DNA from: Sphingopyxis sp. YR583
GTDB taxonomy: Bacteria > Pseudomonadota > Alphaproteobacteria > Sphingomonadales > Sphingomonadaceae
Assembly (NCBI RefSeq): GCF_900108295.1
Contig: NZ_FNWK01000005.1
Span: forward strand, 186,001 to 250,000
Direction: 5' to 3'
DNA: 64,000 nt
Positions 28,981-42,532 of the stretch are shown here, piece after piece. The notes under the pieces are model-generated. The model saw nothing but the letters and a program-made list of their open reading frames with translations. It did not search any database and had not been told where the DNA came from. Within the stretch, counting starts at the first letter, position 1, and every line of letters begins with the position of its first letter. Made by a program: the position numbers and the translations under genes.

Positions 28981-29865
28981 ATGATGGATATGCGATCACC
29001 CTCGACCCAGCAAGCCGCCGCGATCGGCGTTTCGGCGGCGCTCCTGTCCCAGATCTCGATGAATGTCGGGGCCGGTTTCGCCAAGCAATTGTTCCCGCTG
29101 ATCGGCGCCTATGGCGTGACGTCGCTTCGCATCACCCTCGCCGCGACGATGCTCCTCCTCCTGTATCGCCCCTGGCGCCGGCCCATCGCGCGCGCCGCCA
29201 TTCCCGCGCTGATCGTCTATGGTTCGATGCTGGGGCTGATGAACCTGTCCTATTATCAGGCGCTGGCGCGGATCCCGATCGGGATCGCCACGGGAATCGA
29301 AGTGATGGGGCCGCTCGCGGTCGTGCTTCTCGCCTCGCGCCGTCCGCAGGATTTCCTGTGGCTTGCGCTCGCCGTTCTGGGGCTGATCCTGCTCCTGCCG
29401 CTTCAGCACAATGACGGGCTGGACCCCGTCGGGATCGCGTTCGCCTTTGGCGCTGCGGCCTGCTGGGCCTTCTATATCGTCTTTGGAAAGCGCGTATCGG
29501 GCACATTCGGCAGCAACGCCGCGCCGTGGGGCATGCTCGTCGCGGCCACGCTGAGCCTTCCGATCGGGCTCGCAACGACAGGTGCGGCGTTATTCTCGCC
29601 AACCTTCCTGCTGATCGGCGCGGGTATCGCCCTGTTGTCGAGCGCCATACCCTATTCGCTGGAGATGGAATCGATGCGCCGGCTGCCCGCGCATGTGTTC
29701 GGCATGCTGCTTGGCGCGTCCCCGGCGGTTGCCGCGCTCGTCGGCTATGTCATCCTCGACGAGCTGCTGACGCCGGTCCAGTGGCTCGCCATCAGCTGTA
29801 TCATCGTGTCGGCGGTCGGCAGCTCGCTTGCGGCATCGCGGCAACCCGCGGCCACCGATGCCTGA
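28981..29865 (+). CDS. EamA family exporter (RhtA-like)
   Basis: A 294-residue protein with ten hydrophobic segments and two EamA repeats (first around LLSQISMNVGAGFAKQLFPL, second around FAFGAAACWAFYIVFGKRVS). The sequence resembles RhtA, an exporter of threonine and homoserine. Divergence from an Lrp-type regulator, a common arrangement for amino-acid exporters, supports that role. Confidence 0.85.
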   Translation: MMDMRSPSTQQAAAIGVSAALLSQISMNVGAGFAKQLFPLIGAYGVTSLRITLAATMLLLLYRPWRRPIARAAIPALIVYGSMLGLMNLSYYQALARIPIGIATGIEVMGPLAVVLLASRRPQDFLWLALAVLGLILLLPLQHNDGLDPVGIAFAFGAAACWAFYIVFGKRVSGTFGSNAAPWGMLVAATLSLPIGLATTGAALFSPTFLLIGAGIALLSSAIPYSLEMESMRRLPAHVFGMLLGASPAVAALVGYVILDELLTPVQWLAISCIIVSAVGSSLAASRQPAATDA

Positions 29866-29877
29866 ACATAACGGCGA

Positions 29878-30987
29878 TCAGCCGGCGACGATCCGCCCGC
29901 CCGCGATCCGGAAACGCGTCACGGGCCCCGGCATGTCGTCGAACAAGGCCGCCTCGGTTCCGGTCAGCCACGCCTGCCCCCCCTGTCCCGCCAGCCGCGC
30001 ATAGAGCGCCCCACGCCGCAGCGGATCGAGGTGCGCTGCCACTTCGTCGAGCAGCAGCACCGGACGCTGTCCGCGCAGCCGCGCGACGCAGTCGCTGTGC
30101 GCGAGGACAAGCGAGAGCAGCATCGCCTTTTGCTCGCCGGTCGAGCAGCGCGCCGCCACGCGGCCCGTTGCGGCGTGAATCGCCGACAGATCGTCGCGGT
30201 GCGGCCCCGCCGTCGCGCGTCCCGCCGCGGCATCGATCCGCCGCCGCGATGCGAACAGCGCCTTCAGCGCCTCGACGTCGTGCGGTGCCTCGCGCACCGC
30301 CCCGTCGCTGTCGACGAGCGTCAACAGCGGCCGGGCGAACGGCGCGTCGGGCTGTTCCGCCAGCTCGGCCGCCAGCGAGGCCAGCATATACTGCCGCGCC
30401 GCATCCATCGCTGCGCCATGCTCGGCAAGCTGCGCCTCCAGACTGGTGAGCCATTGCTGGTCGGCGGTGCCAAGATCGGCAAGCAGCTTGCCGCGCGCGC
30501 GCAGCGCCGCATCGTAACGATTGCTGTGCTGCGCATGCCGCGGATCAAGCGCGAGCACGAGGCGGTCGAGGAAGCGCCGCCGGTTACCCGCGGTTTCGAC
30601 ATACAGGCGGTCCATCGCGGGCGTCAGCCAGAGGACCGCCAGCCAGTCGCCAAGCGCGGTCGCTGCGGTCGTCGCGCCGTTGATGCGCACGATCCGCCGA
30701 CCGGGCTGCGCGGCCTCGATCCCCGTTCCCAGCGCCACCGGCGCAAGGTCGCCCCCCGCCTGGACTTCGGCGAAAACCGCAAAGCCCCCGCTCGCCCCGT
30801 CGCGCACCATGTCGGACAGCGCCGCACGGCGCAGCCCGCGCCCGGGAGCGAGCAGCGAAATCGCCTCCAATATATTGGTCTTGCCCGCCCCATTGTCGCC
30901 GTGCAGCGCGACGAGCCCCGGCGCCGCTGCGACGTCCGCGCCGGCATGATTGCGAAAATCGGTCAGCGAAAGGCGGGTGAGCGTCAT
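29878..30987 (-). CDS. recF: DNA replication and repair protein RecF
   Basis: A 369-residue ABC-type ATPase acting at gapped DNA in the RecFOR pathway. It opens with the family start [14 protein letters not shown], then Walker [10 protein letters not shown] near residue 31, the signature [17 protein letters not shown], and Walker [13 protein letters not shown] near the C-terminus. Length is standard. dnaA, dnaN and gyrB do not flank it here. Confidence 0.95.
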   Translation of the reverse strand: MTLTRLSLTDFRNHAGADVAAAPGLVALHGDNGAGKTNILEAISLLAPGRGLRRAALSDMVRDGASGGFAVFAEVQAGGDLAPVALGTGIEAAQPGRRIVRINGATTAATALGDWLAVLWLTPAMDRLYVETAGNRRRFLDRLVLALDPRHAQHSNRYDAALRARGKLLADLGTADQQWLTSLEAQLAEHGAAMDAARQYMLASLAAELAEQPDAPFARPLLTLVDSDGAVREAPHDVEALKALFASRRRIDAAAGRATAGPHRDDLSAIHAATGRVAARCSTGEQKAMLLSLVLAHSDCVARLRGQRPVLLLDEVAAHLDPLRRGALYARLAGQGGQAWLTGTEAALFDDMPGPVTRFRIAGGRIVAG

Positions 30988-31155
30988 CTGCCTGTCCGCC
31001 TACCCCAGCCCTTCGCGTGATTCCAGCCCAACGCCGAATTCGGTTGCATTGAGTATTTTCCGACTATCGGCATTTTTCACCATCTTAGCGTATTTTTCGC
31101 GGAGAAATAATCTGTCGTCGATCGAAAAACGCCGGTTAACCGCCAATGAATGCAA

Positions 31156-31173
31156 TTGGCACGGTCCCTGCAA
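31156..31173 (+). promoter_or_regulatory. Probable sigma54 (RpoN) promoter
   Basis: TTGGCACGGTCCCTGCAA matches the -24/-12 consensus (TGGCACG-N4-TTGC) with GG and GC exactly 10 bp apart. It lies 56 nt upstream of the 42-aa ORF and, beyond it, the PspC gene. In other bacteria psp genes are classic sigma54/PspF targets. No activator gene is seen next to it. Confidence 0.75.
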
Positions 31174-31228
31174 TAGTGTCGGCATCCACCGGACAGTCCG
31201 GATGGAAGGTTCAAGGAAGGATAAAATC

Positions 31229-31357
31229 ATGGCCCATTTCAATGTCGAATCGTTCAAGAGCTACGCCGTTGCCGCCGTTGCATCGCTTTACTGCTCGATG
31301 ATGTTCCTCGCCGCTGTCGGCCCGAACGCTGCACACTTCGGTGGGCTGGTCGCCTGA
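31229..31357 (+). CDS. Small single-helix protein (42 aa) upstream of the PspC gene
   Basis: Starts MAHFNVESFKSYAVAAVASL after a strong AAGGAAGG ribosome binding site at 31213-31220, and contains one hydrophobic segment over about residues 12-31. It is the first gene after the sigma54-like promoter and precedes the PspC-domain gene by 58 nt. Function unknown; a role as a PspB-like membrane partner is inference from position only. Confidence 0.65.
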   Translation: MAHFNVESFKSYAVAAVASLYCSMMFLAAVGPNAAHFGGLVA

Positions 31358-31415
31358 CCAGCCCCTGTAACCCGCCAATAACGCCGGCCTGATCGCCGGG
31401 ATGGAAAGGAAAGAA

Positions 31416-31595
31416 ATGAAACAGGGTTTTCGCAAGAATCGTCGCGACGGGATGATCTTCGGCGTGTGCGCCGGAATGTCGGACCAGTTCGGTATCGACG
31501 TCTTGTGGACGCGCGTCGGCTTTGTCGCCCTGACGCTTCTGGGCTTCGGCCTGCCTCTTCTGCTGTACCTCGCCGTCGCGATCCTCGCGCCTTAA
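31416..31595 (+). CDS. PspC-domain membrane protein
   Basis: A 59-residue protein made almost only of a PspC domain: KNRRDGMIFGVCAGMSDQFG then a hydrophobic helix VGFVALTLLGFGLPLLLYLA. PspC proteins sense or transmit envelope stress. GGAAAGGAAAG upstream favours the ATG at 31416 over one five codons earlier. It ends before an intrinsic terminator and forms a two-gene unit with the 42-aa ORF. pspA, pspB and pspF are not in the window. Confidence 0.87.
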   Translation: MKQGFRKNRRDGMIFGVCAGMSDQFGIDVLWTRVGFVALTLLGFGLPLLLYLAVAILAP

Positions 31596-31658
31596 GGACA
31601 GCCCGGGCCGGCCGCTTTCGAAGCGCAGTCGCACCGGCCCGCATATTCCCAAGACCAA

Positions 31659-31690
31659 GGGCTCACCGGCACCCCCGGTGGGCCCTTTTC
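31659..31690 (+). terminator. Intrinsic terminator after the PspC gene
   Basis: Arms GGGCTCACCGG and CCGGTGGGCCC (one mismatch) enclose a 5-nt loop and are followed by TTTT. It lies 63 nt after the PspC stop codon. Confidence 0.85.
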
Positions 31691-31764
31691 TATTTGGCCG
31701 GTAACTACCGATTGCAGGACAGATCGATATTGTCCGCATTCCCGAAACCGGCCATGCGGGGACT

Positions 31765-32274
31765 ATGCCTACAACAGCCGGCAATCATGACGTAATCGCC
31801 CGTGCCTACACCCCCTTGGACGAGGGTGCCTGCCTCGCGCTGTTTGATGGCAATGTCCCCGAATTTTTCTCCCCGGCAGAACGTCACGACTTTGAACGTT
31901 TCCTGATTCAGCGGACTTCGGAATGGCCCTATCAGGTTCTCGAGCGACGCGGACGGATCGTCGGCTGCGGCGGATTGGCTATTGAGAAGGATAGCCATAC
32001 TGCAGACCTGTGCTGGGGCATGATCGTAAAAAGTCTTCACGGAACAGGCCTTGGCCGTATGCTTGCCGAATTGCGATTACGCTTAGCTGCCACCACGCCC
32101 GGCATCGCGCAGATCAGACTCGACACCAGCCAGCACACCCAAGGATTTTACGCCGCTTTTGGCTTCGAAGTGCTGAAAATCACGCGGCACGGATACGGAC
32201 CGGGGTTAGACCGATGGGACATGCTGCTGCGATTTGACGACGATCAACGGCGGATATGGACAGCGAGCGACTGA
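31765..32274 (+). CDS. GNAT family N-acetyltransferase
   Basis: A 169-residue GNAT enzyme. The acetyl-CoA loop is SLHGTGLGRMLAELRLRL, preceded by strand residues IVGCGGLAIEKDSHTADLCW and followed by the C-terminal FYAAFGFEVLKITRHGYGPG. Substrate unknown. It stands alone between two terminators. Its base composition is somewhat less GC-rich than its neighbours. Confidence 0.85.
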   Translation: MPTTAGNHDVIARAYTPLDEGACLALFDGNVPEFFSPAERHDFERFLIQRTSEWPYQVLERRGRIVGCGGLAIEKDSHTADLCWGMIVKSLHGTGLGRMLAELRLRLAATTPGIAQIRLDTSQHTQGFYAAFGFEVLKITRHGYGPGLDRWDMLLRFDDDQRRIWTASD

Positions 32275-32316
32275 CAACGGGCAGTCGGAAACCTGCCCCG
32301 CAACGCACAAAGAAAA

Positions 32317-32351
32317 AGCCCCGCCGGATCGCTCCGGCGGGGCCATTTTTT
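32317..32351. terminator. Bidirectional terminator between the GNAT gene and rpoC
   Basis: Arms GCCCCGCCGGA and TCCGGCGGGGC with a 4-nt loop; a T-run follows on the plus strand and an A-run precedes it, giving a U-tract for the rpoBC transcript. It lies 25 nt beyond the rpoC stop codon. Confidence 0.92.
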
Positions 32352-32375
32352 CAGGCTGTGACCCGAAAGAGAGGC

Positions 32376-36659
<4,284 letters not shown>

Positions 36660-36713
36660 ATTCTAGCTCCATCTTCCCCCCTCGCCGCGGGCGAGAGAGG
36701 TGAGGACAAATCT

Positions 36714-39700
36714 TTATTCGGCGGCTTCGGGAAGGGCTTCCGGACCTTCGTCGGGGTCTTCTTCCGAATAGGAAGAAAGTTCGACGTTGAGGCCCAGCGA
36801 GCGCATTTCCTTGACGAGCACGTTGAAGCTTTCGGGAATGCCGGCCTCGAAGGTGTCGTCGCCCTTGACGATCGCTTCGTAAACCTTGGTGCGGCCGATC
36901 ACGTCATCGGACTTCACCGTCAGCATTTCCTGCAGCGTGTATGCCGCGCCATAGGCCTGGAGCGCCCAGACCTCCATTTCACCGAAGCGCTGACCACCGA
37001 ACTGCGCCTTACCGCCCAGCGGCTGCTGAGTGACAAGCGAGTACGGCCCGATCGAACGCGCGTGGATCTTGTCGTCGACAAGGTGATGCAGCTTCAGGAT
37101 ATACATATATCCCACCGTCACCTTGCGGTCGAACCGATCGCCAGTGCGGCCGTCGTAGAGATCGACCTGACCCGAGCGGTCGAGACCGGCGCGTTCCAGC
37201 ATCGCCGATACGTCGCCTTCGCGCGCACCGTCGAACACCGGGGTCGCGAAGGGTACGCCCACCGACAGGTTTCCGGCGAGTTCGACGACTTCATCGACGC
37301 TGCGCGCCTTGATTTCGTCGGCATATTCATCGCCATAGGCCTGCAGCAGCGCCTCACGAACCGCCTCGGGCGGGGCGCCCGCTTCGGGGTCGGGGTTCGC
37401 CATGCGCCAATCCTCGAGCGCCGCGGTGATCTGACGGCCGAAACCGCGCGATGCCCAGCCGAGGTGCGTTTCGAGAATCTGCCCGACGTTCATGCGCGAC
37501 GGCACGCCAAGCGGGTTGAGCACGAAGTCGACATGCGTCCCGTCTTCGAGGAACGGCATGTCCTCGATCGGCAGGATGCGGCTGATAATGCCCTTGTTGC
37601 CGTGACGGCCCGCCATCTTGTCGCCCGACTGGAGCTTGCGCTTCACGGCAACGAAGACCTTGACCATCTTGAGCACGCCCGGGGCGAGTTCGTCGCCGCG
37701 CTGCAGCTTTTCGACGCGATCTTCATACTTCGCGCTGATCCGCTTGATCGCTTCGTCATACTGCGCCTTGATCGCTTCGAGGGCGGCCTGGGCATTGTCT
37801 TCGACAACGGCCAGCTTCCACCAGTCGGCGCGGTCGAGTTCGACGAGCATCTCTTCGGTGACTACATCGCCCTTCTTCAGGCCCTTCGGCACTGCGCTGG
37901 TCGCCTGACCGATGAGCAGTTCCTTGAGGCTCGAGAAAGTCGCACGATTGAGGATCGCGCGTTCGTCGTCGGCGTCCTGCTTCAGACGTTCGATTTCTTC
38001 GCGTTCGATCGCGATCGCGCGTTCGTCCTTGTCGATACCGTGACGGTTGAAGACGCGGACTTCGACGACCGTGCCCGACACGCCCGGCGGCAGACGCAGC
38101 GAGGTGTCGCGCACGTCGCTGGCCTTTTCACCGAAGATCGCGCGCAGCAGCTTTTCTTCCGGCGTCATCGGCGATTCACCCTTGGGGGTGATCTTGCCGG
38201 CCAGAATGTCGCCCGGGCCGACTTCGGCACCGATGTAGACGATGCCCGCTTCGTCGAGGTTGCGCAGCGCTTCCTCGCCGACGTTCGGGATGTCGCGCGT
38301 GATGTCTTCCGGCCCGAGGCGCGTGTCGCGTGCGGTGACTTCGAATTCCTCGATGTGGATCGAGGTGAAGACGTCGTCCTTCACGATGCGTTCGGAAATG
38401 AGGATCGAGTCCTCATAGTTGTAGCCGTTCCACGGCATGAACGCGACGAGCACATTCTTGCCGAGCGCCAGTTCGCCAAGTTCGGTCGACGGACCGTCGG
38501 CGATGATGTCGCCCGCGCGGACGATCTCACCCACCTTCACCAGCGGACGCTGGTTGATGCAGGTGTTCTGGTTCGAACGCTGGAACTTTTGTAGACGATA
38601 GATGTCGACGCCCGACTTGCCGGGTTCGACCATATCGGTCGCACGGATAACGATACGCGTCGCATCGACCTGGTCGATCACGCCGCCGCGGCGCGCCGCG
38701 ATGGCCGCGCCCGAGTCGCGCGCAACGGTTTCTTCCATGCCGGTGCCGACGACCGGAGCTTCGGCCCGGATCAGCGGCACAGCCTGACGCTGCATGTTCG
38801 AGCCCATGAGCGCGCGGTTGGCGTCATCGTTTTCGAGGAACGGGATCAGCGATGCCGCGACCGAAACAAGCTGCTTCGGCGACACGTCCATCAGGGTGAT
38901 CTGATCGCGCGGGGCCATCAGGAATTCGCCCGCTTCACGCGCCGAGATCAGCTCGTCGATGAAGCTGCCATCGGGGTTGAGGTCGGCGTTCGCCTGCGCA
39001 ACCGTGTGCTTCTGCTCTTCCATTGCCGACAGATAGACGACCTCGTTGGTCACCTTGCCGTCGATGATGCGGCGGTACGGGGTTTCGATGAAGCCGTACT
39101 TGTTCACGCGCGCAAAGGTCGCGAGCGAGTTGATCAGACCGATGTTCGGGCCTTCCGGCGTTTCGATCGGGCAGATACGGCCATAGTGCGTCGGGTGAAC
39201 GTCGCGGACTTCGAAGCCTGCGCGTTCGCGCGTCAGACCGCCCGGCCCGAGAGCCGAGACCCGGCGCTTGTGGGTAACTTCCGACAGCGGATTGGTCTGG
39301 TCCATGAACTGCGAGAGCTGCGACGAGCCGAAGAATTCGCGCACCGCGGCCACGGCCGGCTTCGCGTTGATCAGGTCGTTCGGCATCACGGTCGACACGT
39401 CGACCGAGCTCATGCGCTCCTTCACGGCGCGCTCCATACGGAGCAGACCGACGCGATACTGGTTTTCGAGCAGCTCGCCGACCGAACGGACACGACGGTT
39501 ACCGAGGTTGTCGATATCGTCGATTTCGCCCTTGCCGTCCTTCAGGTTCACCAGTTCCTTGACGACGGCGAGGATGTCCTCGCTGCGCAGCGTGGTAACC
39601 GTGTCCTCGGCGTCGAGGCCAAGGCGCATGTTGAGCTTGACGCGGCCCACGGCCGACAGGTCGTAACGCTCGGGGTCGAAGAACAGGCCACCGAACAGCG

Positions 39701-40892
39701 CTTCCGCGGTTTCGCGCGTCGGCGGTTCGCCGGGGCGCATGACGCGGTAGATGTCCGACAGCGCCTGATCGCGATCCTCGGCCTTGTCGGCCTTCAGCGT
39801 GTTGCGGATCCAGGGACCGGTGTTGTTGTGGTCGATGTCGAGAAGCACGAGCTTGTCGAGACCGGCACCGTCGATCTTTTCGAGGTTGTCGGCGCTCACT
39901 TCGTCGCCGGCTTCGATATAGATCTCGCCGGTTGCTTCGTTGATCAGGTCATAGGCGCTGTAACGGCCGAAGATTTCCTCGGTCGGGATCAGCAGCGTGT
40001 CGAGACCGTCCTTTGCGGCCTTGTTCGCAAGGCGCGGGCTGATCTTGTGACCGGCGGCAAAGACGACTTCGCCGGTCTTGGCGTCGACGACGTCGAACGC
40101 GGGCTTCGCACCGCGCCAGTTTTCGACGACGAAAGGAACCTTCCAGCCGTTTTCGGCGCGCTCGAAGACGAGACGGTCATAGAAATCGTTGAGGATTTCT
40201 TCGCCCGACATGCCCAGAGCGTACAGCAGGCTGGTGACCGGCAGCTTGCGCTTGCGGTCGATACGGACGTTGACGATGTCCTTGGCGTCGAATTCGAAGT
40301 CGAGCCACGAACCGCGATACGGAATGACGCGCGCGGCGAACAGGAACTTGCCCGACGAGTGGGTCTTGCCGCGGTCATGGTCGAAGAGCACACCCGGCGA
40401 ACGGTGCATCTGCGACACGATAACGCGCTCGGTGCCATTGACGAAGAAGGTGCCGTTCTCGGTCATGAGCGGCATGTCGCCCATGTAAACGTCCTGCTCC
40501 TTGATATCGAGGACCGAACGCGTGTCGGTTTCGCTGTCGACTTCAAAGACGATCAGGCGCAGCGTGACCTTCATCGGCGCCGCATAAGTGATGCCGCGCT
40601 GACGGCATTCCTCGACGTCATATTTCGGCGCTTCAAGTTCGTAGTGAACGAAGTCGAGTTCGGCGGTGCCGGCGAAATCGCGGATCGGAAAAACGCTGCG
40701 CAGCGTCTTTTCGAGACCCGAAACATAGCCGACCGAGGGGTCGGACCGCAGGAATTGTTCGTAGGATTCGCGCTGCACCTCGATGAGGTTGGGCATGTCC
40801 ACCGCTTCGTGGATATTGCCGAACAGCTTACGGATTCGCTTGCTTGCGGTTGCTTCGAGGGCCTTGCCCACCGACTTCGCCTTGGTCGCCAT
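36714..40892 (-). CDS. rpoB: RNA polymerase subunit beta
   Basis: A 1392-residue subunit with complete family structure. The rifampicin region contains [20 protein letters not shown], then [20 protein letters not shown]; later landmarks are [20 protein letters not shown] and [20 protein letters not shown]. In that rifampicin cluster the residues are the usual sensitive type. It begins about 170 nt after a strong promoter and is followed by rpoC. Confidence 0.98.
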   Translation of the reverse strand: MATKAKSVGKALEATASKRIRKLFGNIHEAVDMPNLIEVQRESYEQFLRSDPSVGYVSGLEKTLRSVFPIRDFAGTAELDFVHYELEAPKYDVEECRQRGITYAAPMKVTLRLIVFEVDSETDTRSVLDIKEQDVYMGDMPLMTENGTFFVNGTERVIVSQMHRSPGVLFDHDRGKTHSSGKFLFAARVIPYRGSWLDFEFDAKDIVNVRIDRKRKLPVTSLLYALGMSGEEILNDFYDRLVFERAENGWKVPFVVENWRGAKPAFDVVDAKTGEVVFAAGHKISPRLANKAAKDGLDTLLIPTEEIFGRYSAYDLINEATGEIYIEAGDEVSADNLEKIDGAGLDKLVLLDIDHNNTGPWIRNTLKADKAEDRDQALSDIYRVMRPGEPPTRETAEALFGGLFFDPERYDLSAVGRVKLNMRLGLDAEDTVTTLRSEDILAVVKELVNLKDGKGEIDDIDNLGNRRVRSVGELLENQYRVGLLRMERAVKERMSSVDVSTVMPNDLINAKPAVAAVREFFGSSQLSQFMDQTNPLSEVTHKRRVSALGPGGLTRERAGFEVRDVHPTHYGRICPIETPEGPNIGLINSLATFARVNKYGFIETPYRRIIDGKVTNEVVYLSAMEEQKHTVAQANADLNPDGSFIDELISAREAGEFLMAPRDQITLMDVSPKQLVSVAASLIPFLENDDANRALMGSNMQRQAVPLIRAEAPVVGTGMEETVARDSGAAIAARRGGVIDQVDATRIVIRATDMVEPGKSGVDIYRLQKFQRSNQNTCINQRPLVKVGEIVRAGDIIADGPSTELGELALGKNVLVAFMPWNGYNYEDSILISERIVKDDVFTSIHIEEFEVTARDTRLGPEDITRDIPNVGEEALRNLDEAGIVYIGAEVGPGDILAGKITPKGESPMTPEEKLLRAIFGEKASDVRDTSLRLPPGVSGTVVEVRVFNRHGIDKDERAIAIEREEIERLKQDADDERAILNRATFSSLKELLIGQATSAVPKGLKKGDVVTEEMLVELDRADWWKLAVVEDNAQAALEAIKAQYDEAIKRISAKYEDRVEKLQRGDELAPGVLKMVKVFVAVKRKLQSGDKMAGRHGNKGIISRILPIEDMPFLEDGTHVDFVLNPLGVPSRMNVGQILETHLGWASRGFGRQITAALEDWRMANPDPEAGAPPEAVREALLQAYGDEYADEIKARSVDEVVELAGNLSVGVPFATPVFDGAREGDVSAMLERAGLDRSGQVDLYDGRTGDRFDRKVTVGYMYILKLHHLVDDKIHARSIGPYSLVTQQPLGGKAQFGGQRFGEMEVWALQAYGAAYTLQEMLTVKSDDVIGRTKVYEAIVKGDDTFEAGIPESFNVLVKEMRSLGLNVELSSYSEEDPDEGPEALPEAAE

Positions 40893-41070
40893 AAGTGATT
40901 GTCTCGCCTTGATAAATTAGATCGCGAACGCGATAGAGACGCAAAAAGGCCGCAAGCAACCGTTGCCGGCTTACCGCAGCTTCTTGACGCATCCCGAAAT
41001 CCCCGCCGACCTATCCGTACAGCCTGCCGCGCAAAGTCAGGCTCTATCTCGGACGATGGGGTGTGACGGC

Positions 41071-41099
41071 GATATAGGATTTGGGTTGCACGGTGTCAA
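41071..41099 (-). promoter_or_regulatory. Strong sigma70-type promoter for rpoBC
   Basis: On the minus strand: TTGACA (41099-41094), a 17-bp spacer, TATATC (41076-41071). This is a perfect -35 with a good -10. Transcription should begin near 41064, giving a leader of about 170 nt before rpoB. The 283-bp gap 40893-41175 holds no gene. Confidence 0.75.
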
Positions 41100-41175
41100 C
41101 GGCACCGCGGCGAAGCGATGGGCCGGGCGGCGGCTCGACCGGCCCGGAATCCCACCGCCCGCCGAACCGGCGGTC

Positions 41176-41901
41176 TCAATCGCCCTTCACCGCCGCATGG
41201 TTCGCGTCGCCGAACATGTTCGACCACTCCTTGTCGTCGAGCGCCTGGTGCCGACCTATATATTTGGCTGGCGCTTTCAGATCGTCGCGCGTCATGGCGC
41301 GCTCCACCGCCGGTCGCTCGCGAATGCGTTCGAACCAGCGATGCATCGCGGGCCATTCGTCGAGCCCCATCCCCATTACGAAGGCCGAGGCGCGGCCGGG
41401 CCAGATCGCCATGTCGGCAATGCTATAATCGTCGCCCGCGACATAGGCGCTCTTCTCCAGCCGCTTTTCGAGCACCGTAAGAAGGCGGGTCAGCTCCTTC
41501 GTATAACGTGCGATCGCATAGTCCTGCCCGGCGGGGGCATAGCGCAGGAAATGGCTCGCCTGCCCGCCCATCGGCCCAAGCCCCGCGACCTGCCAGGTCA
41601 GCCATGACAAGGTTGCGGCACGTGCCCCGCCCGACGCAGGCAGGAAGCGCCCGCTCTTTTCGGCGAGATATTGCAGGATCGCACCCGATTCAAAGACCGT
41701 CACCGGATCGCCCCCACCCGCCGGATAGAGATCGACGATCGCGGGGAGCTTGTGGTTCGGATTGATCCGCCCAAAATCGACCGAGAGCTGGTCGCCATCG
41801 AAGATGTCGTAGGGAATGACGCGATAGGGCTCGCCGATTTCCTCCAGCATGATCGCAATCTTCTGCCCGTTCGGCGTCGCCGAATAATGAAGGTCGATCA
41901 T
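41176..41901 (-). CDS. Glutathione S-transferase, Nu-like (YfcG/YghU type)
   Basis: A 241-residue protein with a thioredoxin-like N-terminal domain (YSATPNGQKIAIMLEEIGEP) and an all-helical C-terminal domain. The TPNGxK motif and the glutathione-binding VFESGAILQYLAEKSG are Nu-class features; such enzymes often show disulfide reductase activity. It is a paralogue of the gene at 45311-46021. It follows the DUF3237 gene by 1 nt, so both share the promoter at 42441-42469. Confidence 0.88.
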   Translation of the reverse strand: MIDLHYSATPNGQKIAIMLEEIGEPYRVIPYDIFDGDQLSVDFGRINPNHKLPAIVDLYPAGGGDPVTVFESGAILQYLAEKSGRFLPASGGARAATLSWLTWQVAGLGPMGGQASHFLRYAPAGQDYAIARYTKELTRLLTVLEKRLEKSAYVAGDDYSIADMAIWPGRASAFVMGMGLDEWPAMHRWFERIRERPAVERAMTRDDLKAPAKYIGRHQALDDKEWSNMFGDANHAAVKGD

Positions 41902-41902
41902 C

Positions 41903-42409
41903 TCAGAGCACCTCGTGGATCACATGCCGCACCCCGAAATCGGTGCGCTCGCCGACGCCGACGGCGAGCACGCCATTCAGCCAGCCATATTTGGCACTCG
42001 CCGTTTCGAACACCGGTGCGATTCGCAGATAATAGCGCGACGGGTCGGCGTCAGGGACGGCCGGATCGGCGAAGGTCGCACGCACATCGTCGGGAATGAT
42101 GTTGCGGCCCGTGTAGCTTAAATAGACGAGGTCGCCGTCGTCGGTCTGCCACACCGCGCGCGCATCGAAGGTGCCGACCGAGGCGCTGTCGCCGAGCCGC
42201 CCGCTGCGCGACCAATTGCCTCCGCCCGGAAGGACTATACCGTTGATCCGCGGCCCGAAAAATCGCCCGCCGCTGATATAGCCGAGCCGCTGGTCACCGA
42301 ATGGCGACGCGCCGATGCCGATGATCCCGCCGCCCACCTCGAACTCCACCGTACACAGGTGACGGGTCGCCAGTCCGGCAGGTGCGCTCTGCAAATTTTC
42401 TTCGTCCAT
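41903..42409 (-). CDS. DUF3237 family protein
   Basis: A 168-residue protein with family motifs RHLCTVEFEVGGGIIGIGAS, GGNWSRSGRLGDSASVGTFD, ARAVWQTDDGDLVYLSYTGR and the closing YGWLNGVLAVGVG. DUF3237 is a small beta-barrel family often found in aromatic-degradation clusters; no activity is established. The ATG at 42409 is chosen because the frame upstream overlaps the promoter. It is the first gene of a unit divergent from the TonB-dependent receptor. Confidence 0.85.
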   Translation of the reverse strand: MDEENLQSAPAGLATRHLCTVEFEVGGGIIGIGASPFGDQRLGYISGGRFFGPRINGIVLPGGGNWSRSGRLGDSASVGTFDARAVWQTDDGDLVYLSYTGRNIIPDDVRATFADPAVPDADPSRYYLRIAPVFETASAKYGWLNGVLAVGVGERTDFGVRHVIHEVL

Positions 42410-42448
42410 GATGCGAATCCTCTTCCAGCCTATGGACAAGCATAAAAC

Positions 42449-42464
42449 CATTAGTATACTAAGG
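42449..42464. promoter_or_regulatory. Operator copy 1 (MarR-type dyad), receptor/DUF3237 gap
   Basis: CATTAG-TATA-CTAAGG, a copy of the recurring dyad. It lies in the 17-bp spacer of a minus-strand promoter (TTGACC at 42469-42464, TTTATG at 42446-42441), and overlaps the -10 of a plus-strand promoter (TGGACA 42433-42438, TATACT 42455-42460). A bound protein would repress both directions. Confidence 0.7.
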
Positions 42465-42532
42465 GTCAATCAGATTGACGGATCGGAAGGCTTTCCGGGA
42501 CCGGCGACAAGAAGCTCTATGGGAGGGTGATA

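Noticed and set aside
39006..40898. A 630-codon open frame antisense to rpoB
   Set aside because: Same shadow effect; composition is biased, there is no ribosome binding site, and the true gene is rpoB.
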